Source: Ascidia mentula (taxonomy: Eukaryota > Chordata > Ascidiacea > Phlebobranchia > Ascidiidae). Taken from it: a DNA stretch of 64,000 nucleotides. The stretch lies in contig OX387205.1 in assembly GCA_947561715.1 (NCBI GenBank), positions 1,555,001-1,619,000 of the forward strand, read 5' to 3'. Shown here piece after piece: positions 38,501 through 50,174 of this stretch; position 1 is the stretch's first letter, and each line of letters opens with the position of its first letter. A program made the translations under genes and the position numbers. Below the pieces are notes generated by a model. That model saw only the letters and a program-made list of their open reading frames with translations, was not told the DNA's origin and searched no databases.

Positions 38501-41500
38501 GTATCTTTCACAATAAATTTAAGTTGCTGGTATAAAGAAATTGCTCAAGCAAAAGCATATGCAAAACTAAACACAAAAGATTTTTGAAAATACCTAACAC
38601 AAATGAAGGTTGCACAACACAAATAATTCCAAAAGTGTTGGGAGTATTTTCTATGTCAGCATCAACTTCACTGGAACCACAAATACAACATTCATAACTT
38701 TCCACATTTGCTTCTTCAGCCATAGCTGCATCTTCCAGTACTTCGGGTATTTGGTTTTCTGCAGACAAATTGAAGATGCATTTTCGGGTGTAAAATAGCT
38801 ACAGAAACAAAGCAGATTTTATGCAGAAATAGTATATGAGTCAAGCAATTTATTTCAAATAATATTTTAGGTTTGTGAAAGGTTGCCATTGATCTATCCC
38901 GAAAAAAAGGCTAACTAAAAATATAAATAGATTTTTATTTTTAAATTTTGTAGATTTTTGTGACCTTTTGTAAGGGCGTGATATTTCCCAGCACAGCAGG
39001 TCACGAAACTAAGGACATTTCTTAGAAATAACTTAACATAGTTCAAGCCAACAACCTCAAAATAAGGGCACAGGTTTCAAATAAGGTGACTTCCTTGAAA
39101 TAAAGTAATGTATTTGTTCTTCAAAGTGAGGACAAATGATAGAAAGACAACATAAAAATAATACAATAAACAAATGGCAAAGGTAGTAATATAACCAATG
39201 GTACCAACTTAACTGAAACCATATATCTTACTTAAAAATTGCTTCTGTTGTTCTTGGATTTGTTTCATCATTCTCATTTGTGCATTTTTTGCTTCCTGCC
39301 TTCGTCTGTTTCTCTCTGCGGTGGCACTTTCTTCACCTGATGATGTCACTGATGATGATGTCATTGGGTGAGGATGAATAGTTTTGTAAATCAACCCTAT
39401 GTTCTGAACAGACAAATGTTAGATAAATATTTGTTGGAACAGAACAGATGGAAATAATAATAGAAACGATACTACATCTATGCTTGGACCAAGCTACCCT
39501 GAAAGGGTATCTACTGATAAACCTTTTTGTTTAAAGCTGAAAATATCGATCAAACAGAGAGTTATGATATAAAACCTCTATGGCTGTCTGCTAGATCGAT
39601 ATTATCAACCAGATAATATTGCAAAAAAATTCAAATTGTTTTTTATAAAGTAGCAGAAACAACAATGTATGCTCTTACATTTTTAATGGTCATGGATTTC
39701 ATGGCAGCTAGCTTGAGGACTTTTCCAACGACATTGCTTCTGGTTGGAGGAAGTTGATCATGTGACATAGACATGTGAACTCCTTCGTCCAATGAAAACG
39801 AACCGGGGGCTTTTGAAAATTTGTCGAAAAGCTTGAGCAATAAACTAAGCATGCTCTCCTGCATAGAACAATATTTCCTTGCACAATGGTATTGTATGTC
39901 CTAATGGAGATAAGACCATTGGTGGAATTTAAATACTTTAACACCAGGTTATCTCACTAGCAGCATGCAATAGTGAACCGAGACTGATATATAGACTAAA
40001 GATTGATGTTCGGGTTGCCATCCATTTATTAAGGCAATATGCAAAATCTACTGTATTGCTACTACACAATGTGTCGCAAATACATGTGCTTGTAAGTTGT
40101 GATGTTATAAAAACTATTAGGGCTATTAATAATATATTATCCACAGGTAAAATTCTGATAAAGGTTTATTGAATAAAGACCAAAGCATAATCAGATTTTT
40201 TTTGCCATACGAGCACTTTTCCTTCTGTTTAAGTAAAAGTAGCAAATAATGCAACTTACACTTGATGTCGATCTTGATCCCACAGGAAGATTTTGGTCTG
40301 TGGAAAAAAAATTTGAACTCATACGCACGGTTTCGCAAAAGTTTTAAATTTTACCTGTGGCAGATACAGCTTCAACATGATCAACGACCTTGAAAATGTT
40401 TATTTTTATGTCACTTGAGTCAAACCTCAAGTTGAGTGGAACACTTTGAGGCCAGTTAATTGTTCTTGTGCTGCGACTGGACATGTCTGAAATATTACAT
40501 GTTATCTTTATGTGGTAAGAAAAGGTCAAGTAAGAACTACATTTTCCTTATTGCTCATTAACACATTTTTTTAAATAAGCAATTTAACAGCAAGCAGTCA
40601 GCGTGATTGTGTATGTCTGAAATATTATGTGTCAACTTAAGTGGTAAAAATGGATACACAAGAGCAATATGTGTTTTTTCAACAAGCAATTTAACAGCAA
40701 GCAAATCAATGTTCAAACTGACATTAACACTTGAAAGTAAAGTTGCATTAATTTTTCTTCAAATTGCTATGACGATTTCCACCGGATGTACTTTTTAACA
40801 TATACTTTATAAATGTTTCCATGTTTATTGCATGAACAAACTTTTAAACCGTGGAAAATAAACCTGATCAACAGTAGTAGTGATTTGAAAGCAATGTTCA
40901 TTCAAATACCTGTAATAGGTGGAGGTATCTTCAATGAAGCCTCGAGCAGGTGGAGACACAATGCAAGAGTCTGTGACAAAACAGTTACTTTTAAAACCTT
41001 TCCTAATTAAACTAGGCGTGGAATTAATTCAGCATCACATAATTATGTAGACAAAGTTATGTTTCCGCACATGTTCTGTGTATTTTGCTTCTTGGCTTCT
41101 GTATAAACTTAGATTTGTTTAAAAACAGTCCTGAAATATATCCACAAAAAGTCAATAAATACTTCAGCATATTTATCACCATGCACCTTCCATGATAACC
41201 AGATTTAGAGGTTAAATTAATAAATTTTTGAACATTTTTTACCGAGTGAAAAAATGTCATCAGCCTGTAAAGCAACCATCGTGTGTTGATATCCTTTAAA
41301 TTAATAAATTGATAGATTCAAGACAAAAGTGAAAAAAACAAATCTAATGCTGATCGCCTGCCACTATTTTTTAAGCATTCAAAGTTTATCCAACAATTAC
41401 TTCAAGACGTACATTATCTGTAACAACTTCATGTTCATGTAGAGATTTGAACAACACAATGTAGATGAAAGCATGTAACGTCGGGCAGTGAAGCAGTTTC

Positions 41501-44500
41501 ACCAATCCACTGTGGGCACCCTTGGGTGGTATGATTTCTATAGAAAAACGCCGGACTTAAAAACCAACAAAAACATGCGAGGAATGGATAAAAATGTTTG
41601 TCAAAGAATAAATGAAAGTTTGTGTACTTTGAATCTACTGTTGTCTTTATGGCCAACAAAGACTCAATGGCAGATTTTAATTCCAGTAATCCTAAGTTGT
41701 TTGTTTGATGTTGTTCATGATATCATGAATGACTTACAGGAGTTGTCAATATACAATCGTTGTTTACCTTTGTAAGGTGGCCAAAGTTCAGTGTCAGAGA
41801 AGCCAGGAGCAAGATGTGCTTTGCTGATTAGATGGGAGCAGTAGTTTTTATGAGCCTGTGGGTCAACATTTAATGTCATGCATTATGGCAGCCAGTAATA
41901 AAAACAAATAATTTGCTTCCGTCACAAGGGGTTTTCAAACTATGGGTTGTGACCCCACTTAGGGTCAGCAAATGATGTAGGGGAGTTGTAAAACCAACAT
42001 TTAAAGACGGTCGTACAGAATTTCTGTTTTAAAAATTGGGGTCACATCAAAATTTCCCTGATAAAATGAGGCCGCAGAGCAAAAAGTTTGAGAACAGACA
42101 TCTCCAAAGTTTAGTCTGTAACAAGCACAGGGCGCCCTAACTGACCTGGTGGATGTGGCGTTTATACAAGACTCGATGCTGTGAGAATATCGGATCATAG
42201 AGTTGCCAACATCTGTCATTTGGCACGTACGTGGTTTGTTCCATAGCTCCACCTGATGGACAAACAATAGTTACAGAGAAAACTTGGGAAATTGTCGCAT
42301 GTACTTGCCTTCCTTTTTAACTGAAAGTTTTTCCAGCAACTTGGATAACATCTTGGTGTTGTTCTGTGTCTTTGAACCAGAGTGGGATTCATGGCATTGT
42401 GGGATGTGATCTTGCAATGTGCTGTAAGTGCAATCCTGACTCGTTAGCAAGAAAACTGCCTCCGATTCCATTATTTCTTCCATAGTAGAACCTGAGGCAA
42501 AAATATACTTTTTAATTTAGTATTGGATAAGATTTCTTGATTAACATTTAAAATGAACATATAATTATTCTTTACTGACAGAAATTATAAAAATAGAATT
42601 TACATCTTATTAACTGGCAAATTTAGCTACCATTACATATTACCAGTATTTGTTCTGATGCAGATTAAGGAGGCAAGAAGAAGAAATGCTGACTCGAGCA
42701 TTTTAGGGCGACGATCCTCATCGGGTGCAGCAAGTGGCTCCTGCGAGATGTCGATGTCTTTGTTTAACGTGAGACAGTGGTTGATGCGACATCGCTCGAA
42801 TACGTTTGTGATGAGGACATCCGGTGGCAGAATCAGAGAACAAAACTGTGAATGAAACTGGTTTTAACAAACTGGATATAACCGAGGTGTAATAATAGTC
42901 TTTAGGTTGGATACATAAATACTTTAAGTACCATGTCTTAAAACCAGCGACAGCAATTAGCGGTTAGGGAATGTTTGAAACCAAGTGTTTCTGATTACCG
43001 TCATTAAAAAAAAAAAAAGGCAAAATCAATTTTTCGAATTTTAAAAATAAATCGACTGACGGTAATCAGAAACACTTCGTTTCAAACATCCCCTATCCGC
43101 TAATTGCTGTCACTGGTTTTAAGACAGTGCCTCATCAGGGGCTAGATTCTGTCCACTTTAGAAATTAGGTTTTACTTCAAATACATTTACATTAAAAGAG
43201 GATACAGCACAGAATCTAGCTGATGATCAGAAATGAATACAGACAAAGAAAAGGTGAAGAATTACTGTTTTAACACATTTGCTTTGATCAATCCTGGCAC
43301 TTTTTGGCTTAAAATTGAGAAGTTATATGAAAATAACTTTGAGAATATAAACGCCAATGCTATTGGGAAGTTTAATTTGCATTTTTACATCCTTTAAACC
43401 CCACATTTAACTAAATCTCTTGTCCCAAAAATGATCACAAAAAAAATAACATAGGAATCATTAAACTGACTTGTAACAAATAAACATCGGCATCAATGAA
43501 AAAAGTGCAGAAAAAATATTGTTTGTAAGCGAGGGATTGGGTTGAAAGAACGACACCGTTGCGGATCCACATTCCACATTGGATTTCATACATTGTCACC
43601 AACACCTTCAAAAAAAAAATTATTTTACCCAGTGACCATTTCAGGTTAACTTTCTTCAAAAGTCTTTAACAATTTTACAATGCTTGTTAACAATATAAAG
43701 GAAAAGTACATAAGTTTTGATTTTAGGCCAATACTAAACTTTACCATTCTAAATCTTGTGTCTTGCACGGAAAATGTGGTGCTTTACTACAACATTTAGA
43801 AACTTAAGTTAAGATTTTTATGAACAAAACTTTGTCTTCTATCAGTTTTCTTACATGCAAAGGATGTTGAATTATTTTCATTGCAATATCTTCAGCAATC
43901 AATATTTCATTCAAACTGACTCCTAACAAAATTAAACAACATAAATTAGGAAATAACAAAAAAAAAATACAAATATCTCCCAAAAGAATTTTAAATGTTA
44001 CTAGAACAAGCGAAACATGTTTTCTAAAACTAGAAGCGTGGACAGAAAGTTGTTCTAGTAACATTTAAAATTGGATTGAAGGTTAACTTGTGTTACGTGA
44101 AAAGAAGTGCTGCTGGTTATTAGGTGGATTTCATGAAGTAAAAACATTTTATATGTCTCAAAAGAATTAGAGCAACCCTGTAGTTTCATAGATACAGTTC
44201 TGCAGATCAACAGCAACAATTACAGGATCCTTACCTTGGTTATAAAGAGCATTGCTAATGAGTAGCGCAAAATATCGGTGCAGAGGGTAATGGAAACTAA
44301 GTTGATCAAATGGTAACTTGTCATTAAAGTTAAGAGCATCAAAAAATTCAACCAGTCCATTGGTGAGCAAAATGTTGCACATACTTAAACTGAGGTGGGC
44401 TGTTGAAGAATCCTGAAATGTTGCAGAGGTTTGATGATTTTTACAAATGCTAACATAGTAGCCTATTTGCCAAGGGTGCATTTATATACATTGACAACAT

Positions 44501-47500
44501 TCAATTTTTTTGTCTTCTTAAACTATGTTGTTGTTTTTTTGCCAGCAGATCCGCCCATTACAACAAAGGGTGCAACTAATCATAATGTTTGAAGTGGCCC
44601 AAATGACAATTTTGTGAAATAATATAAAGTAATTTACCAAAAAATCATACATTTGCATGAACTTTCATTTCATAAAATTAGCAACTAATTCCTATAGCAT
44701 TTATTGCACTTTAACCAAACCTATCAGTATTTGGGCAAATAGAGCACCACAAAGCGACAAACACCCCCAACTGTAGAGTGTAGTAAAAAATTTGCATGTT
44801 TTTGCTCCAACATTCAGTGAAAACAAAACCATAAATTCCCTGTCAATTTGCCCACAAAATCATTCACGAAATGCAAGTAGCCCTCTGGCCTAAAATATTA
44901 AATGTCTCTGGTTTTCAGTCAAAATTAACTTTGGAGCAAGTTTATTGGTAACATACTGTATTAAGTTGATATTAACCTGCAATACATCGAGAACACTCCA
45001 CAATGGTGATGCACAGGCTTCCCGCTCTGTATAAAATCCCAACAGAGACTGATTGGTTTCAAATTCAACGTGGTTGTACATTTCCCGGTGAACTAAATCC
45101 ATTCCACTAAAACTCACTAATAACTGGACCCAGAGGCTGGAAAAAAAGATTGTTTTCTGTCTGTGCTTCAGTTTTCAAATATAAGTATTTAGCTAACTTA
45201 CTACAATAAAAATTATGGAACACAAACAGTACAAGCACTGGATTTCAATATTAACAACTGTTATCTGGCAAACTAGCAGCCTACTGTTACTTAGCTATGC
45301 AGAGTATCCAACAAACCAATACACAAAAGTACAATTCAAGACTATATGGCAATCAAATTTTTTCCAGAAATGCCATTCTGGGATTTTGCATAAAACAGGC
45401 AGCAAAATGAAAACACACAGGACAAGCTAAAGTTAATAGTAAGCTCTCACTTGACCAAATCAGGGTCTCCAAGGAATTTCAATGCACATTGTTTGTGACT
45501 TAAAACGTTTATGAAGTCACTGAATATTGGCCAGTAAGCATTGTTTTGTACTTCCTCGCTTTGTGACATCACACACTGGTGAAAGTCATCGTTACTCGTC
45601 CGAGATGGAGCGAGCATCTTGTTGACAATGTTGTACGAAGCAATCATGAAAATCTAACAAAATAACAAGGACTTTAACACTAAAACGTTTACAGTGGCAA
45701 GAATTGTATAACATGCATACATAGATATTCTACATTTAATAAGAATTGAGTAATTATTTTAGATTTAAGATCAGTGACTCACTACTATGATAACACTCCA
45801 AAAAAACAGGGACTTCAAAATTCATTTTGAAAAACTTAAGTTAATTGACATTTTCTGTTGTAATTGTGTTACATACAAAGGTTAATATGTTGTGAGTGCA
45901 TCGTTACAAGATTTTGTCTTGGGATGAGTGGGTAACCAGTTCAAGTTGGAAACCACTGATTTACGTAATAAAAATCCAACAATGGTAGATTCACAACAGT
46001 AAACAGCTGTAAAGTTAAGCAACATTCATTTATTAGTTTTTACCTGCAGCAGTCGTTCATTGTTAGTCAGCATAATGGCTATTTCATCGTTACTGAACAA
46101 TTGTACGGATATATGAACAACTCTGCCACAAAAACATGATGTAAACAGAATAACTTTACCATTTAATCAAACTTATGATTATGCTTTTGCAGTAATCGAT
46201 AGCAAAATAGTTTATTTTATTATTCACAGTTTTAAATAGAAAAGTGTGCATTTGTGGCAAACACCCAACACTACAAACAGGTACATTACAACATTAAACC
46301 ATAACACTTTCACATGGCATAAACTTTTCAAAATAAAATAAACAACACCTTACACCGCAATAAGTATTAATTTTAAATCCTCTATTTTATAAAAATAACT
46401 TGTTTTCTCCGATGCTCACCTGTTGGATAATTGTGCGACGTCTGCAGAGTTTGACAACGAAACGGCGATTCTAGAGTAATGTTGCGTGAAGGATCGGGCA
46501 AACTCCTGCTTTATCTTGAGGTCAGGAAGAAGATTCAGCAAAATTAGGATTAGAGGTTCAGGAAATTCATATCTTGAAACAAAAATTTAGTTTTATTGAG
46601 TTTTTTAAAGTTATAACTTTTTTTTTTTTTTTTGGTTGACTGGACAACCTTTCAATGAACTTCAATGAGACAGTTAACTTTATTAAATCTTACTAAAAAT
46701 ATACTGAAATTAAACAAAGGTTTTAAGGTGTCTGGTAATTGTGATACAAGTGATGACATATATTTGTATCACAGAATATGTATATAAATTGTCTGATATA
46801 TAGAATATCACAACAAATTAGTCACTAGCCAAGGTAAGTCATTAGCACAGTCATTGGTCTGTAAAACCCATCATTACCTCACAGTCCAATAAGCAAGCTC
46901 ATCAAGGTAGCGCTTATACTTCACAGCGTTGTAATAATTTTTGTCTTTTATTTCTTCAGGAATAAGAGGTTCACGAAATGTCTATGGAGCAAAATTAAAC
47001 TACTGGAAACGACAATTCAAACCAGCATCAGAGTTTTTTATCTGAAAGATCTATGTTTTTGTCTAAATTAATTTTTTTTTTTAAATATAAATTTAAATTT
47101 GATTGTAGACTTATGTGTTATGTTCCACAATACTTTATGACATGTGTTTAAAATAATAGCAATAGTAGTACTGATGATGAACCAAGTATAGGTTCGAAAT
47201 GTTTACTTAACATGATTAACTGCATATTAGCTTTGGCTTTTCTCTTCAAAGTTATCAACCCCACTTATTTTGCACCCAATAATAGCAATACTTGCTATTT
47301 ATCAATTAATAACAATTAACACAATGCTTGGTTACAGCTTTACTTAAAGATAATTGATACCTGAACAGATTTCACAAATTCGTCAATGCTTCTATTGTGC
47401 AAGAGACAAATTGGGTTGGAGCGGTCTTCAACACATTTGTATCCACGACCCTCAAACAAATCTAGGTAAAGAATCTCATCGAGGAGAATATCGCCCAGGT

Positions 47501-49306
47501 AACTTCGAATCACAGAACCTTGAAAAACATAGAAATGTATATAATGTACAGAAAATGTATAAACTATTTTGGGAAATTTATCTCACTGTTTTTCTCAAAA
47601 AAAAAAACACAGAAGATGAAAATATGCAGGAATTATTTGTAATTAGATTTGAAGAAACATAGTGCATAGGTTTAAGTTTTTTAAGTGTTACACATCATAA
47701 AAATATTTATTTTTTTCTAACTTGATAAATTACAAACAGACAAAAAATGGTTATCATGAGTTTATGTTTTTTTTTTATTTGGAAATGGTATATTTTACAA
47801 GTACACACCAAGTTTAATAAGCTCCAATAAAAACCCAAAAAGTTCATTCAGTTGAGAGGGAAAAGAAATTTGAAACGTCTCAGGGGTTAAGATGTTTGAC
47901 GTAAGCTTGCGCAACACATGAACAAGAAAGAGGACCATGCGATCAAGCACAACCTGCATAGAAAGAGAAAGTGGTTTTACAACAAACATATCCAATGTAA
48001 AGATCTTCACAACAGTTTGTGTAGCATACAATAATAAACTGCCTTTAAGCATTTAACCCCAAAAAGCACATTTTACATTACTTAACATTGTTCTATTTTT
48101 GCAGCAATTTTAATTTCTTAGAATACAAAACAAAAATTAAGTTTCTCCAATCAATAAACTTAATATGGTTTGTTGTTTAAATGTTTGACGCCCATGTGAC
48201 AATAGACCCACACCTTTGCTACATTTAAGTAGGCGGGAGGCAAAGGATCAGGCATAACTCTATTGGGCCCATGATGTGAACAGAAGCCTGTTTTTTGCAT
48301 CACACTGGAATCTCCACAGTCGCAGGCACCTCCAGCTTCACTACGGAATATGTTGTAATCATGACCTTGGTGGTTGCCTTGCTCAAAACATGCTGAAAAC
48401 AATGATGGATTTGTGTGATATTGGAAAAAAATACAAATACATTTAATCCATTTTTCAAGTATTTCTAAACAAACCTGAAACCTGATGCTTTTGTAGAATA
48501 TAAAACATATATATAAATAAAATCATAACATTTGAAAATACTTTGTTTTAATTCCATAAATTTATTTTGTTGACAATAAATCATACCTGCACAGAGGGAC
48601 ATGCACGGAGATGTGGCACAAGTTCTGCATCGATATGCCACAAAATTAGCCGTCCAAACACAACCGCACAAAGGAGATGAATCAACATGTCGTAGTTTGT
48701 TGCAAAATTCCTGATAGTTTCCGGAGCTGTAGCAAGCGAATAAAGCTTTCAACCACTCAATATGTCCGCTCCTGTAGGAGTACAATAACGTTTAATTCCT
48801 GAACAACATCTAGAAAAATTTAGGGTTTAAATTTGTGGATTTGTTGATGAGCAAAAACTGTGTGGTAATCCATTTTTCATTGAGAGCTGCAGACATATGT
48901 ACACACTGTTTCGACCTGTAAGGTCTCATCAGTGCAGCTGTGGACTGTAGCACTGGGCTAGCTTTTACACTAGCAGGCACACATATTTCCACTTTGGTAC
49001 CTTTCGGTCAATGTCAATCCGTTGGGTACCCAAGCGAATGAATTATTATGGCTCTCTTTGCCCATTTTTCATGTTTCCGGATGCTATTTTTAACACTAAA
49101 CACCATTCACCCATACACGATGTCTGATAGATCACAAATAATAGCGTGCATACAAACAATTACCTGTCTACAGATAAATCTTTTGGATTCAACAGCTCAT
49201 CGCAAATTGCGTGTACATGTTGCTTGGCAGCATGTGGATCTTGTTCAAAGCTTTTTCGTAGATAGTTGCAAGCGGTCAGTTTCGATCCAGTGAGTAAATG
49301 GGTCAT
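32579..49306 (-). CDS. UBR3: UBR3-type E3 ubiquitin-protein ligase, about 33 exons
   Basis: First exon 49164-49306 starts MTHLLTGSKLTACNYL. The next exons (48587-48771, 48214-48392) encode the UBR box: CRTCATSPCMSLCA, CFEQGNHQGHDYN, AGGACDCGDSS and GFCSHHG. The GGACDCGDS-V form is UBR3-like and differs from UBR1/UBR2. Further exons read in frame include 47809-47953, 47361-47518, 46878-46981, about 46426-46570, 45447-45653, 44230-44411, 42655-42840, 42308-42493, 39670-39865 and 39233-39408. A split RING-H2 follows: YECCICGSSEVD (about 38596-38760) and TTCGHHVHIKC with FKCPMCRQLSN (about 37746-37945). The last exons 33205-33415 and 32579-32742 hold the UBR C-terminal zinc region: KCTKCGEVPKEPAICLVCG, RRCGAGTGIFLL, GHRFCYWG and TLYLDAHGEVDRDW, ending in TGA. 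UBR3 is a cytosolic RING ligase that acts without binding classical N-degrons. Small exons in the 40-42 kb and 35-37 kb intervals are only approximately placed. Confidence 0.93.
35512..35680 (-). mobile_element. tRNA-derived SINE, copy 1 of an inverted pair
   Basis: Read on the minus strand it has a tRNA-like head: cctgtatctcagttggtaga (A-box region) and cgtgagttcaaacct (B-box region), then a gggagcttgatttt tail region and acttgtcaggaaaa. The tRNA fold is degenerate at the anticodon arm. It lies in a UBR3 intron. The same family occurs at 35818-35988 and around 54775-55150. Confidence 0.65.
35818..35988 (+). mobile_element. tRNA-derived SINE, copy 2 of an inverted pair
   Basis: Plus-strand copy of the element at 35512-35680. 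The match extends on both sides of the tRNA-like head: gtaccagtgtaccttg upstream and acttgtcggaaaaa downstream. With about 140 bp between the copies, the pair could fold as a long hairpin in the UBR3 pre-mRNA. Confidence 0.65.
36045..36092 (-). repeat. Decayed relative of the long-stem hammerhead element
   Basis: On the minus strand it aligns with 48885-48939 and 1052-1102 (cagctgcgctgatgt, then gttgaaaaagtggcc). The core has CUGAUGU and stem II is broken, so this is a relic. It is in the sense orientation of UBR3. Confidence 0.4.
41927..42099. mobile_element. Small hAT-like non-autonomous element
   Basis: The left end ggggttttcaaactatggg matches the reverse complement of the right end (ctgttctcaaactttttgc) as an imperfect inverted repeat. 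The left interior ggttgtgacccc is typical of such ends. No clear target duplication is visible. It lies in a UBR3 intron. Confidence 0.5.
42935..43125. mobile_element. Palindromic MITE with 69-bp arms
   Basis: Arms at 42935-43003 and 43057-43125 are inverted copies with only a few mismatches. They start gtcttaaaaccag and run to ctgattaccgtca. The 53-bp spacer contains a poly-A run. It would form a long hairpin in RNA or single-stranded DNA. There is no coding capacity. It lies in a UBR3 intron next to the exon ending at about 42840. Confidence 0.85.
47167..47207 (+). ncRNA. Hammerhead-ribozyme-like motif (antisense in UBR3 intron 5)
   Basis: Order: stem I AGUA, core CUGAUGA, one extra U, stem II GAACC/GGUUC (5 bp, loop AAGUAUA), GAAA, palindromic stem III AUGU, cleavage base U, stem I UACU. 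All conserved core positions are present. The sequence just downstream (aacatgattaa, then gcatatta and tttggctt) recurs at about 26388-26425, so this belongs to a dispersed repeat family. Confidence 0.55.
48885..48939 (-). ncRNA. Hammerhead ribozyme candidate with long stems, sense in UBR3 intron 1
   Basis: Minus-strand order: stem I AGCUGCA; core CUGAUGA; stem II GACC/GGUC with loop UUACA; GAAA; a stem III hairpin that can pair A-U, C-G, G-U, U-A, G-U, U-A around loop GUAC with one bulged A; cleavage triplet GUC; stem I UGCAGCU. Stem I is 7 bp without mismatch, and G10.1-C11.1 is the canonical pair. Every conserved core residue is present. It sits between UBR3 exons 1 and 2 in the orientation of the transcript, so it could cut the pre-mRNA inside intron 1. 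Confidence 0.7.
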
Positions 49307-50174
49307 ACTTGAACTTACACATAAATTTTATCAATAATCTGCTTGTACTGCGCTCAGATATTTAGTAAATTGATATAAACATGGAAAATAATTCCTGATT
49401 GTTTATTTTTGGAACAGCTGAGCGGCGGGACAAACCCAATGAGCGAAAAGGAGGATTCTATTTTGTTTCTGTGAATCATCTCCTTGCAATTTTAAAAAAT
49501 ATGCACAAAAATTGTTTAAACATTTTGCATTTATGATCCAGCTACCACTTATTCAAGGTTCCTCATTTATGATTCATCGACTAAAGATCAAAGAGTTCCT
49601 CTTTTGTTGTCGCAAGTTAATTAATGATCATTTTTGCGAATGTGTTTCAGTATAGTTTATTTGTAATTATTTCGCCTTTTTTTTAGCTTTTTATCGTGAC
49701 AAAGGTCATTTTTATACGTTTATTAAATTTAACCTAGCTTATTAAGTAAAAATTAATCTACGGGTATAATTTTTCGCTACAGCGAGTTCTCCACTCAGCT
49801 GATTGCTGTGGAATTTGTTTGCGTGTGTGTGATGCTAGTGGTGATTGTTATTTAACGATTTCTTCGTCGTGAAAGGATGTAATTTATCTTGACAGAAATG
49901 TTAAAATGAATTCAGGTTTGTCGAACGAGTCGATGGCATTTTATAAGTTCACTAGCGTAACTGCTTTTTAAAGCGTATAATGAAATTAAAAACAAAAATA
50001 TTATTATATGTTGGGCTAAAATCGTATAACATATTTGCAGCAAAACAATCCCCAAATTATGTATTATAGTTCCAAATCTATCTGACTCTACAAAATTGGC
50101 AAAACATACATAAAAAGCTTGTTTTGCATTAGGTCTTGTTTGTTGGTGCATAGACATGAGTTAAGTGTCTAAAT
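49307..50174. promoter_or_regulatory. Shared divergent promoter region of UBR3 and CCDC186
   Basis: The two start codons are 868 bp apart and face away from each other, so both promoters must lie here. A possible 5' UTR intron of the plus-strand gene runs from a donor at 49915 (ttcag|gtttgt) to an acceptor ending at 50040 (atatttgcag). No TATA box is convincing. Confidence 0.5.

Noticed and set aside
43120..43150. Hammerhead motif beside the palindromic MITE
   Set aside because: CUGAUGA is present on the minus strand but there is no GAAA with a closing stem II at a suitable distance.
32579..49306. Assignment as UBR1 or UBR2
   Set aside because: The UBR box has the AGGACDCGDSSVM form and the exon set matches UBR3. 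The UBR1/2 type TGGGFCDCGD is not present.
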